From Lineus longissimus (Eukaryota; Nemertea; Pilidiophora; Heteronemertea; Lineidae), in the NCBI RefSeq assembly GCF_910592395.1, contig NC_088308.1:2912001-2976000 (forward strand): 64,000 nt of DNA, given 5' to 3'. How positions within the stretch are numbered: the first letter of the stretch is position 1; each line of letters starts with the position of its first letter. The position numbers and the translations under genes are program-made. Under the pieces are notes generated by a model. The model saw only the letters and a program-made list of their open reading frames with translations, was not told the origin of the DNA and did no database searches. Positions 61,901-64,000 of this stretch are shown piece by piece.

Positions 61901-63663
61901 CTCCTATTCCAGGGAAAACGGTGTATAAACTAGCCAACTCACAAACACATAGAATAACACTGAACTGGTAGACTGACCAATGTAATTGGGCTTAAAACAG
62001 AGGCCAAATATAAGCTTCTACACGGCCGAACAGTGAAGACCAGACTTGTGTACAAGTTTAAAATCCAAACCTTGTCCACACCAATGGTAAAATCCACACC
62101 TGATTATGCAATCCCTGAACAACACTAAACTGTCATTGATCCACAAGGGACAATCAAAGACCCCTGTAAGTGGCCCTTTCTTCACAGGGCTCAGCCAATT
62201 AGAACTTCACACAAAGAGACAGGTTTAGATGGGGAAAAGTCAGCATGGGGGATCTGAAGTTGCTGGTGCCATTGTTTCTGATGAAATGATACATGGCCTA
62301 ACCTGGGCTCATTACCCAAGCTCTGGGCATATAGGGGTGATTATTACTGATGTGCCATTAAATAGTAGTTTACAACAATTTACCCATTGGCCAGTACTAC
62401 TTCTACATCAAATCACACAATAACAGTAGTTAACGGTTGTTTAGAAATGTACGTCAATGTATATAGGTACTGTTTAGAAATGTACTAAAGATATGGTTAA
62501 CCCTTACGCTTAGATTTGAATGGGCCTCCAACAGGACTCAGGAGTACGACACAATGTACACTGGACATCTGAAGTGATTTTTTAGAAAAAAGCATTGTGG
62601 TTTGAAATGTTGACAGCAGATTGCAACTGATTAGCATCCTAATTGTCAAATTACTGCTACAAATTGGAAGGCCTTTGCACCAGAACATTGAGCCAAACAC
62701 ACATAGTACACGTTACGCAGTAATTTGCTGTATTTTGTGAGGTTATGCCAAACAACTGACCCAATTAAGCAATTTGTATCAATTTTGAAAGTTATCAATT
62801 ATTAGAAAATATTTGTAGATCAAAGCAAATATTCAGAGCTATAAACTATGCAACATTTATGAAATATGAAACAGTGATGAACACAAAATGACACTCAAAT
62901 ACTGCCATGGAGACAACCCAATTTACCGCATTTTACGGTCAATTACCAGATTCAGAATCTCAAAATACAGAAGTCCACTTCCGTTCTTTTGACCATTGAA
63001 GTTGAGCAAACTGTAAAGAGCTCCACCCATCCCATCAGGCCAAATGAAGAAAATAAAGCATTCACTGCGAAACATTAGAAATGGAACATCACACATGTCA
63101 TTGGAAGAAATCATGGTCCAAGGAACTTCTCAGGGCATAATACATGATGTTCTTATGGGCTCCTGACTACTTCCCAATTTTGGGCATCTGGGAAAGCAAT
63201 TAGATGAGACCTGAAAATGCTTCTTTGCACTGCCTGACCCTGAAACAAGCACCCATCAGGAGCAATATGCAATAATATTTATGACCTAGAGTAATAACAG
63301 GAGTACTTGTATGCTCTCTAACCAGTGCAGTTGGTTTCACATACGTACCGAGAACTACATGTACGAGTATGGCAGATCCAACCCATTTGATGGACACTTT
63401 GCTAGGTTTTGGGACCTGTCAAATAATATCCTTGCTGCCCTTGCTGACAAACTGTTGTGTTAAATCATATACGGAGGGTGTTGCCCCAGCAATGAAGCTC
63501 CACCCCACACTGAGCTATCCAGAGAAAAGGGTCTTTACTTTTCAATTCAAATGGAGTGCTGTCACCTATCATAGGCTATTGAAAGAACTAAATCTTACCT
63601 CTCCTCATTGATGTCCATGGTCTCCATCTCCAAGGTCACGTCGGCAATCTCATCTTTGAGTTG
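26241..63663 (-). CDS. CYTH: cytohesin (Arf guanine nucleotide exchange factor), 5'-incomplete gene
   Basis: Cytohesins load GTP onto Arf GTPases at membranes and are recruited through a phosphoinositide-binding PH domain. Eleven minus-strand exons join in frame: 63599-63663, 47542-47608, 44744-44862, 44262-44342, 42408-42520, 42075-42223, 41815-41926, 28054-28130, 27231-27381, 26729-26798 and 26241-26316. Every junction is GT-AG and phases agree, giving 359 codons to a TGA. In that numbering the coiled-coil end is about 1-21, Sec7 about 38-225 with the glutamic finger in RLPGEAQKI (E122), and PH about 227-340, followed by a lysine/arginine-rich tail. Family members are usually near 400 residues, so about 40 N-terminal residues lie beyond position 64000. 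The PH loop reads KQGGR, the diglycine form that in vertebrates prefers PI(3,4,5)P3. Introns reach 13.7 and 16 kb, and one contains a DIRS element. Paralogue number cannot be judged from one locus. Confidence 0.96.
26729..26798 (-). CDS. CYTH: cytohesin exon: PH domain end
   Basis: The 70-bp exon encodes [20 protein letters not shown], then CI and part of a Lys codon: the last PH strand and the C-terminal helix with its conserved Trp. The acceptor is TCATTTCAG and the donor ATCAA|GTATGT (phase 2). Confidence 0.97.
27231..27381 (-). CDS. CYTH: cytohesin exon: PH domain, middle
   Basis: The 151-bp exon encodes [20 protein letters not shown], then [20 protein letters not shown] to KVVE. It matches the cytohesin PH core (KEPRGIIPLENL, KPNCFELY, IKACKT). 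The acceptor is GTTTTGCAG and the donor GAAG|GTGAGT (phase 1). Confidence 0.98.
28054..28130 (-). CDS. CYTH: cytohesin exon: PH domain phosphoinositide-binding strands
   Basis: The 77-bp exon encodes [20 protein letters not shown], then FEFTT. The Arg-rich TWRRRWF strand and the tyrosine-containing strand form the inositol phosphate pocket in the family. The acceptor is CCTTCCAG and the donor ACC|GTAAGT (phase 0). Direct joining gives two glycines in the loop (KQGGR). Confidence 0.97.
30406..30964 (+). repeat. two GAT-rich microsatellite tracts
   Basis: Imperfect GAT/GCT trinucleotide runs at about 30406-30486 and 30923-30964. The minus strand reads Ser- or His-rich, which explains the long low-complexity ORFs there. 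These are not genes. Confidence 0.9.
32273..32473 (-). pseudogene. coding-like minus-strand ORF in cytohesin intron, unknown
   Basis: A 66-codon frame ends at TGA and begins near [16 protein letters not shown] pyrimidine-containing stretch with a GGCAAG acceptor-like site lies just upstream. Its periodic hydrophobic pattern ([19 protein letters not shown], later [15 protein letters not shown]) looks more protein-like than neighbouring chance ORFs. No family is recognised and no partner exon was found. It could be a terminal exon, a transposon remnant or chance. Confidence 0.22.
33040..33115. repeat. long imperfect hairpin
   Basis: ATTTCATGAATAAGATCAAA then AATACAT (33040-33066) pairs with 33082-33115, with a few extra T residues in the second arm. 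The central loop is about 15 bp. It could be a small foldback element. No target duplication was established. Confidence 0.7.
34306..34469 (+). repeat. DIRS inverted terminal repeat, left copy
   Basis: These 164 bp are the exact reverse complement of 40863-41026, with no mismatch by eye. Outside it, the left end continues to 34263 with element sequence that is not shared with the other end apart from a short GTATGAAC stretch offset by 1 nt. Such unequal outer extensions are usual in DIRS elements. Confidence 0.97.
34520..34616 (+). repeat. DIRS internal complementary region (circle-junction template)
   Basis: Positions 34520-34578 are a perfect reverse complement of the element's left end (34263-34321, 59 bp). 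Positions 34576-34616 are a perfect reverse complement of its right end (41004-41044, 41 bp). The arms overlap by three bases (TTT). In the DIRS replication model this region templates the joining of the two ends into a circle. The rest of 34617-35075 is a non-coding spacer between the recombinase stop and this region. Confidence 0.95.
35076..37982 (-). CDS. DIRS tyrosine recombinase ORF (recombinase domain about 35076-36155)
   Basis: The recombinase inserts the circular cDNA by strand exchange. Catalytic residues of the family are visible in this 968-codon frame: Arg in [12 protein letters not shown] (about R777), H908-x-x-R911 in TAHEIRAIS and the nucleophile Y944 in FSQHYMRD. An N-terminal core-binding-like region begins near residue 610 ([15 protein letters not shown]). 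Residues 1 to about 609 overlap the RT-RNase H ORF in another frame, are Pro/Arg/Ser-rich and look like an out-of-frame shadow. The nearest in-frame ATG before the domain is residue 441, about 170 codons upstream. The frame is -1 relative to RT, so the recombinase may be made by frameshifting or from an upstream start. Overlap of recombinase and RT frames is known for DIRS-1. Confidence 0.93.
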   Translation of the reverse strand: MGRMVSKRLPSPGHAPARGSPRFCPSSPNDIDSPPGITPRGPGQGRSPSVRGQLPPPEGGCHGGGRPLLPGLLQPHLLGSEEVGKMEIGHRPVQPEPVPQGTQFQDGNNKVSGNSGAARRLGRLHGLAGCVFSHPSPSRLSTFPSLLLRRQNLSVSGLAFRPGFRSAYFHNRRQGVRRPVSRFGLQAPLLLRRLAAALPIPSPSSQADSVLAQDGDPGRVDNKLRKIRARPVSGFCLRGSTFPYQRGPHVPTSGPGHQDPVSDSGFPSSRQRHSQTVPVPAGPAQFGGGPGSSRSPVYAPPPAPPTLELAPLLGPTRSSSSTPFHATGGRLEVLGDGDGAPPRGAAPSVTPPDVPLHGRLPLRMGGSPERGRPDHQGHVVRGGVSPFDQYSRNAGCHPSREGLFVPVTGSQGISVLRQLDCRRLYSETRGNEVRHSVSSDMGPPTILSSAGHPALPPSHPRQEEHPGGCSLQSRSLSPDRVDPPSGDCVPAGRDVGCADCGPFRHSPQQEIHPVLLPSPGRRGLGSRQPVGLLGRPQCLCIPANPSVAAGSEQSGLIARQALPDRPLLAEPSLVPGVAGAPDGPPPQIAGVGPPAISPDRPGLPSGPFFLQASRLETIGHFLRERGFSEDVIRKVAQPQRQSTLTSYDSKWLVFRDWCGEHGVSPIAPTLPNFLDFLNFLFTVRKFSVQGVKGYRSAIAVTLRLTGSWQPAWDDALSSLLRNMSLERPRSLHCVPKWDLSVVLRALMRFPFEPLHLADRKHLTFKTVFLVALATAQRRSELHALAFDKLAFNERGAVLEFVPGFIAKNQAPSTSRRPVLIPSLSRVVSRDLPDRTLCPVRALRFYVDKTKDPAVRLGRKRLFLSYREGFTREIAPATVARWLVATIRQAYSMTLQSPELRRLGSVTAHEIRAISTSWAEYRGVALNEVLEAATWSSHSTFSQHYMRDCSVMTDGMLSLGPIVAAQHVV
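35951..38365 (-). CDS. DIRS reverse transcriptase-RNase H ORF (804 codons)
   Basis: The RT makes cDNA from element RNA and RNase H removes the RNA strand. RT motifs: [14 protein letters not shown] (about 214-227), catalytic Asp in [12 protein letters not shown] (D254), [10 protein letters not shown] (285-294) and the YLDD box (318-321). RNase H acidic residues: D486 in [12 protein letters not shown]520 in NILEMQAV, D545 in LFSDNSTVV and D596 in NILADALSR. Residues about 625-710 ([32 protein letters not shown]) correspond to the region after RNase H where DIRS elements are reported to carry a Dam-methyltransferase-like segment; the catalytic DPPY motif is not evident. Residues before about 118 overlap gag in another frame and may not be translated. 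All catalytic residues are intact. Confidence 0.95.
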   Translation of the reverse strand: MRGTLLPPDRPPARVPLHGPRAGDVSRSLDAPGVRRPLVGPRPRRAPPGLFVPEGRQKLRLQPAPPISATAPQVRAEVAGSPSAPSGHNSGRVAGAGVGDLSPSPRALIGDTPSDSVVGGRLRHFAAFWVGWCQKGSPVPDMLRHGVRLDFAHPPPTTSTPHPVLPPVDPARAEALRSEVNSLLQKEAVTVVEDHSSPGFYSHIFLVPKKSGKWRLVIDLSSLNRFLRVPSFRMETTRSVATAVQPDDWAVSMDLQDAYFHIPVHPDFQHFLRFYFEGKIYQFQALPFGLASAPLIFTTVVRAFAAPFHALGFKLHCYLDDWLLRCQSRPRLLKQTRFLLKTATQAGWITNLEKSELDPSQDFVFVGVRFRTREGLMSPPQDRVTKIRSLIRAFRRRDSATARQFLSLLGLLNSAADQVPLGRLYMRPLQLLLLSSWRPFSDPLDRAVALPSMLLEDVWRFWGTGTELLRGVQLRPLPPQMSLFTDASLFGWGAHLNEGDLTTKGTWSGEESRLSINILEMQAVILAVKAFSSRLRGHRVSLFSDNSTVVAYIRRQGGTRSDTLCRLTWDLLQFCRRLDIQLFPRHIPGKRNILADALSRADRLVQTEWTLHQEIVSRLAGMWDAPIVDLFATRLNKRFTLYYSPLPDDEALGVDSLSASWDGLNAYAFPPTPLLLPVLNKVASSRVRLCLIAPCWPNQAWFPVLLELLTDHPRRLPEWDRLLYHPIGRVYHQDPSFYRLHAWRLSGISSEREAFRRTLSEKSLSLRDSLPLHHTTVSGSSFETGAESTEFLRSLPLFPTSSIS
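38067..40589 (-). CDS. DIRS gag-like ORF1 (840 codons)
   Basis: First ORF of the element, in the position where DIRS elements encode their nucleocapsid-like protein. It is rich in Pro, Ser, Arg and Gly. The C-terminal 100 residues form a basic, Gly/Arg/Ser/Gln-rich tail suited to nucleic acid binding; no CCHC zinc knuckle is seen. A central hydrophilic region includes [20 protein letters not shown] and a run of Ala-rich helix-like sequence. The first about 45 residues are unusually hydrophobic ([20 protein letters not shown] onward), so translation may start at a later ATG. It overlaps the RT ORF by 299 bp, with RT in the +1 frame relative to it. The gag assignment rests mainly on position. 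Confidence 0.8.
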   Translation of the reverse strand: MWPLKMLALPLLLASFLSLLGFPALLLGLLPFWVFRCPGAGVSGIISPRPGSSPARQSAPSDSATAVSSAAGTLPSASPAPRPSKKQKPTRRGPRKSGAASSKSPSAVSSQRGRGPRSSGAVSAPDSGARAGHPPFGGVPPGFSPRLSAGDPLIGAPPREIGSSPLSQGVEVSGTLDALRPDPLGVEHTPLEADLLIQELLRLPAVESLVTSKPPPGRVSSALPRRDPPAAALGRPPSSSGLDVPPAVSSVVTVSSDHTVTSDRSEATGRIPSGYEAWQAAHPNFRPLLRTSTASPWVTADSGVTPPVLPPPLVSHGGDLPPWGRGATMGHYVRSRDPRVCPDVGRVRPTISPVRPRPSLSGSAGLSSTPFVVSSPPPSLPAPGMSRQDPRPIAPGLTAQQRQVLQSLAAHLETKNLSDRAPQQQAGRPVAFELPQVPMEVDYQFDESQSSIGQAPQADCPSGTEDPTIVAGMRDLRALVRQFVPTEHCPLPPVNPALGRAPFDLFGDADEPDLAAVPDRALDELPPSPALIRASHWLDSTLRDTAPSCGGHQRSLVSTLPSTGPGAWTKAGKRFTATSPHSPSYRPEYYRVSPSGTDPVSLIPLRDDVQLAGLVVPKVLTSAPMRDAKNDEALAKETQSVLSYADLTLCALSRSLAADATDEQRILAMSLQQSLQHASDLAAKQAANAVLKRRDLLIEGLSVVRAQFLRGALRTAPLGGPFLFHDSLPDTLGAQRESDKSREGDPPPPRQAPRPRSSSWSAGRGRQPEFRRPRGASASRGPSASQGSSGSFRPRGQTEAAAPARPSNKRHRSSGQGGGGGQPKRPFRPQQRKGRGGRRR
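40863..41026 (-). repeat. DIRS inverted terminal repeat, right copy
   Basis: Exact reverse complement of 34306-34469 over 164 bp. In element orientation this is the 5' repeat, and the element ends at about 41044. Between it and the gag ORF (40590-40862) is a short leader with a poly(T) run on the plus strand near 40657-40669. The leader should hold the element promoter, but no defined box was recognised. Confidence 0.97.
41045..41814. other. short intronic stretch between DIRS element and cytohesin exon
   Basis: AT-rich intron sequence with no ORF of note and no repeat recognised. Confidence 0.6.
41815..41926 (-). CDS. CYTH: cytohesin exon: Sec7-PH linker and first PH strand
   Basis: The 112-bp exon encodes [20 protein letters not shown], then [17 protein letters not shown] and the first base of a glycine codon. 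The donor is CAAG|GTGGGT (phase 1). The 13.7-kb intron that follows holds the DIRS retrotransposon. It is also the position at which vertebrate cytohesins place the 3-nt exon that switches diglycine to triglycine PH domains. Confidence 0.97.
42075..42223 (-). CDS. CYTH: cytohesin exon: Sec7 domain, Arf-binding helices
   Basis: The 149-bp exon encodes [20 protein letters not shown], then [20 protein letters not shown] to DLLT. This hydrophobic helix and the FISMNRGIN motif line the Arf-binding groove in the family. The acceptor is CTCTTGCAG and the donor CTCACA|GTAAGT (phase 0). Confidence 0.98.
42408..42520 (-). CDS. CYTH: cytohesin exon: Sec7 catalytic loop
   Basis: The 113-bp exon encodes [20 protein letters not shown], then [17 protein letters not shown]. 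The Glu in RLPGEAQKI is the glutamic finger that displaces magnesium and the GDP beta-phosphate from Arf; it is intact. It runs from acceptor ATTTCCAG to donor ACAG|GTAAAC (phase 1). Confidence 0.98.
42866..43160 (+). repeat. diverged duplication of about 90-bp units
   Basis: About 42866-42950 and 43062-43160 share the order of ACCACTTT, GTTCAGTTTCAA, a gap, and GCATGCACCCAAGG-like blocks followed by a GACCTGG/GAACCTGG variant. The copies are about 200 bp apart. Confidence 0.55.
43817..44030 (+). repeat. four-copy degenerate tandem repeat
   Basis: GAGTACTAGCAAGGAGGCTA-like unit starts are seen near 43817, 43858, 43937 and 44006, with spacings of 41, 79 and 69 bp. Confidence 0.7.
44262..44342 (-). 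CDS. CYTH: cytohesin exon: Sec7 domain, second part
   Basis: The 81-bp exon encodes [19 protein letters not shown], then MILVQAL, matching the Sec7 helices before the catalytic loop. The acceptor is TTTATTCCAG and the donor CTAAG|GTATGT. Both ends are phase 2. Confidence 0.97.
44744..44862 (-). CDS. CYTH: cytohesin exon: Sec7 domain, first part
   Basis: The 119-bp exon encodes [20 protein letters not shown], then [19 protein letters not shown], closely matching the start of cytohesin Sec7 domains. It is flanked by CTATTTGCAG and GAGAG|GTGAGT and ends in phase 2. Confidence 0.97.
44863..47541. other. cytohesin intron, nothing recognised
   Basis: AT-rich intronic DNA. ORFs up to about 98 codons have random composition and no splice context. 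I see no repeat or RNA gene. Confidence 0.5.
47542..47608 (-). CDS. CYTH: cytohesin exon: linker into Sec7 domain (first common exon)
   Basis: The 67-bp exon completes a split codon and then encodes [19 protein letters not shown] followed by PKK. This corresponds to the conserved GRKKFNMDPKK linker just before Sec7. The acceptor is TTTGCAG and the donor AAGAAG|GTGAGA (phase 0). It is the exon onto which the candidate alternative first exons would be spliced. Confidence 0.95.
47794..47903 (-). CDS. CYTH: candidate alternative first exon A of cytohesin (short basic N-terminus)
   Basis: This exon lies only 185 bp upstream of the first common cytohesin exon. It runs from an ATG at 47903 (36 codons plus two bases), or a second ATG at 47867 (24 codons plus two), to donor CTGAG|GTGAGT. 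The peptide begins [17 protein letters not shown] and is strongly basic. An in-frame TGA lies 13 codons before the first ATG. The donor is phase 2, like the coiled-coil exon, so splicing to 47608 keeps the Sec7-PH frame and gives a 374- or 362-residue protein with no coiled coil. Its proximity to the common exon makes the link to cytohesin stronger than for the other two candidates. Confidence 0.6.
50786..50820 (+). mobile_element. Helentron-like 5' end motif
   Basis: The motif AAGAGGCCCAAGGGCCTGG followed by GCTCAGCTGAG resembles the 5' ends of non-autonomous Helentron (HINE) elements of marine invertebrates. Its GCTCAGCTGAG core matches the hairpin stem at 53012-53035. Recognition is from memory of the family and is not verified. 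Confidence 0.4.
51399..51559. mobile_element. MITE-like element built around an 11-bp minisatellite
   Basis: Perfect 17-bp inverted repeats (GTGTACACTAGTAAAAT at 51399-51415, its complement at 51543-51559) flank an array of ATGTTGGTAAA units at 51455-51542 (seven exact copies and one variant). There is no coding capacity. No clear target-site duplication is seen, so the superfamily is unknown. Confidence 0.7.
51695..51700 (-). terminator. polyadenylation signal of nested gene
   Basis: AATAAA on the minus strand, 45 bp after the TAG of the 77-residue ORF. The short distance is consistent with a compact 3' UTR. Confidence 0.5.
51745..51891 (-). CDS. nested two-exon gene, exon 2: unknown 77-residue protein
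   Basis: After acceptor GTTTTGCAG the phase-0 frame encodes 48 residues, beginning [20 protein letters not shown] and ending IIRRARQF, then TAG (51745-51747). An AATAAA lies 45 bp downstream on the same strand. Joined to exon 1 it makes a 77-residue protein that is basic, with no signal peptide or membrane segment, and part of it could be helical. No family is recognised. The frame is closed by a stop, so it is not an alternative cytohesin N-terminus. Confidence 0.68.
   Translation of the reverse strand, partial: DRNDLQLHLNIFGDYISKMTKREERAMTLHIPSTSVFTSAIIRRARQF
52487..52573 (-). CDS. nested two-exon gene, exon 1: unknown 77-residue protein
   Basis: The ATG at 52573 opens 29 codons beginning [20 protein letters not shown] and ending VNSE, then donor TCAGAG|GTAAGT (phase 0). 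An in-frame TAA lies 12 codons upstream of the ATG, which supports this start. The intron to exon 2 is 595 bp. The peptide is basic and rich in Arg and Ser. The gene lies wholly within the cytohesin intron 47609-63598 on the same strand. Confidence 0.66.
52770..53035 (+). mobile_element. Helentron-like (HINE) 3' end with ACAG microsatellite and hairpin
   Basis: A body with the palindromic GCCACCTAGTGGC is followed by an (ACAG)n tract at 52923-52980. A short spacer then leads to a 9-bp stem hairpin (53012-53020 with 53027-53035, loop TTTTCA), followed by AAAAA. A tetranucleotide array just before a terminal hairpin is the usual 3' architecture of HINE elements. The 5' boundary of this copy is uncertain. 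Confidence 0.55.
52923..52980 (+). repeat. (ACAG)n microsatellite
   Basis: About 14-15 uninterrupted tetranucleotide units, ended by GGACAC. It is likely polymorphic and part of the Helentron-like element. Confidence 0.95.
55287..55438 (-). CDS. CYTH: candidate alternative first exon C of cytohesin (acidic N-terminus)
   Basis: The open frame ends at donor GACTG|GTATGT (55287) in phase 2. From the ATG at 55438 it encodes 50 codons. Further in-frame ATGs at 55453, 55477 and 55483 leave the true start open, and the frame stays open to 55513. The peptide is rich in Asp, Ser and Tyr, with [16 protein letters not shown] followed by a repeated [11 protein letters not shown] motif. Spliced to the common exon at 47608, the split codon becomes TG|C (Cys). 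The composition and clean donor look like real coding sequence. No upstream acceptor with a pyrimidine tract is visible, so a first exon is favoured. Linkage to cytohesin is inferred from phase and position. Confidence 0.5.
55514..61558. other. cytohesin intron, nothing recognised
   Basis: AT-rich DNA with only chance-like ORFs (up to about 109 codons). A TGG-TTCGAATC stretch at 56631 recalls a tRNA T-arm, but no tRNA fold surrounds it. The part above 55514 could contain the promoter of candidate exon C. Confidence 0.45.
61559..61722 (-). CDS. CYTH: candidate alternative first exon B of cytohesin (basic N-terminus)
   Basis: An ATG at 61722 opens 54 codons plus two bases, then a strong donor AAAAAG|GTGAGT at 61559. 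An in-frame TGA lies 12 nt upstream of the ATG (61732-61734), which fits this being the start. The peptide begins [19 protein letters not shown] and later contains an aromatic [10 protein letters not shown] stretch, so it has a basic start and no coiled coil. Phase 2 matches the coiled-coil exon, and joining to 47608 would make a split AG|C serine codon and a protein of 392 residues. It is assigned to cytohesin from position, strand and phase only; no homologue is recognised. It could instead begin another gene. Confidence 0.6.
61723..63598. other. cytohesin intron upstream of candidate exon B
   Basis: Non-coding, AT-rich. The first bases above 61734 would be the 5' UTR and promoter of exon B if it is used. 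No core promoter element could be assigned. Confidence 0.4.
63599..63663 (-). CDS. CYTH: cytohesin exon: end of N-terminal coiled coil
   Basis: The 65-bp exon reads [15 protein letters not shown] onward to INEE and ends with AG of a split codon (phase 2). It matches the family's RLKDEIAEV coiled-coil segment. The acceptor is TTTACAG and the donor AG|GTAAGA. The upstream exon with the initiator ATG is not in the 337 bp remaining to the window edge. In family members this coiled coil mediates dimerisation and binding of adaptor proteins such as GRASP and CYTIP. Confidence 0.93.
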
Positions 63664-64000
63664 CTGTAAACAAGAAAAGAGAAAATTTTCAAGTCCGAGA
63701 GATAAAGGGCGGTTAGTGGAAACTGTCGAAGTCTTTGGTTCGCAAAAATGCAGACAGCAGGGCACATCCTACAAGAATGTCCCCAACATCGGGATTCGTG
63801 ACACCACATCTGGCCCTGAAGGCACTGCGTCAAAAAGAAAAGGTGGTCAAAAAGGCCATGGTAATTTTAGTACGATAAATGGATTTTGAAAGGGTTAAAC
63901 AATCTTCTGAAGTATAATACTCAGAATAATCGGTGCATTGGAGATCAGCTTAGTGCTTAAAACCAAAGCATAATTTTAAGTACCAAACAGGTGTCATCAA
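63664..64000. other. intron sequence at the window edge
   Basis: Cytohesin intron upstream of the coiled-coil exon. No exon with the initiator ATG of the coiled-coil isoform is visible in these 337 bp. Confidence 0.6.

Noticed and set aside
1-64000. CRISPR arrays, bacterial operons, riboswitches
   Set aside because: The window is a spliced animal genome; the repeats seen are transposon, minisatellite or microsatellite in nature.

Overview
The window is eukaryotic, from an animal. It is AT-rich, has long introns with canonical GT-AG boundaries, and carries many diverged repeats. The main gene is a cytohesin, an Arf GTPase exchange factor found in animals. The mix of a DIRS retrotransposon, Helentron-like fragments with tetranucleotide microsatellites and minisatellite MITEs suggests a marine invertebrate (mollusc, echinoderm, hemichordate, brachiopod or similar). 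I cannot assign the phylum from the sequence.

Layout. Positions 1-22,587 contain no exon I can defend. They are probably the first intron of an unrecognised minus-strand gene whose 78-codon first exon lies at 22,588-22,821, or intergenic DNA. From 26,241 to beyond the right edge runs one minus-strand cytohesin gene. Eleven common or coiled-coil exons could be placed to the base, giving 359 codons: the end of the coiled coil, the Sec7 domain, the PH domain and a basic tail. The start of the coiled-coil isoform lies past 64,000.

Upstream of the first common exon (47,542-47,608) are three further minus-strand exons. Each opens with an ATG behind, or in an open frame with, plausible leader sequence, and each ends in a good GT donor of the same phase (2) as the coiled-coil exon: 47,794-47,903, 55,287-55,438 and 61,559-61,722. 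They look like alternative first exons that swap the coiled coil for basic or acidic N-termini. This is the most interesting host-gene observation here.

A compact two-exon gene for a 77-residue protein of unknown family (51,745-52,573, minus strand) sits inside the 16-kb intron between the coiled-coil exon and the first common exon. It has its own poly(A) signal and lies between two Helentron-like end sequences.

The 13.7-kb intron that splits the PH domain coding region carries a complete, GC-rich DIRS-type tyrosine-recombinase retrotransposon (34,263-41,044), in the same orientation as the gene. It has a gag-like ORF, a reverse transcriptase/RNase H ORF and a recombinase ORF, all open. Its 164-bp inverted repeats are identical. 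An internal complementary region carries perfect 59-bp and 41-bp complements of the two element ends, overlapping by exactly 3 bp. The element therefore appears young and possibly still functional.

Other stretches hold degenerate tandem repeats, hairpins, microsatellites and diverged transposon remnants, listed individually.
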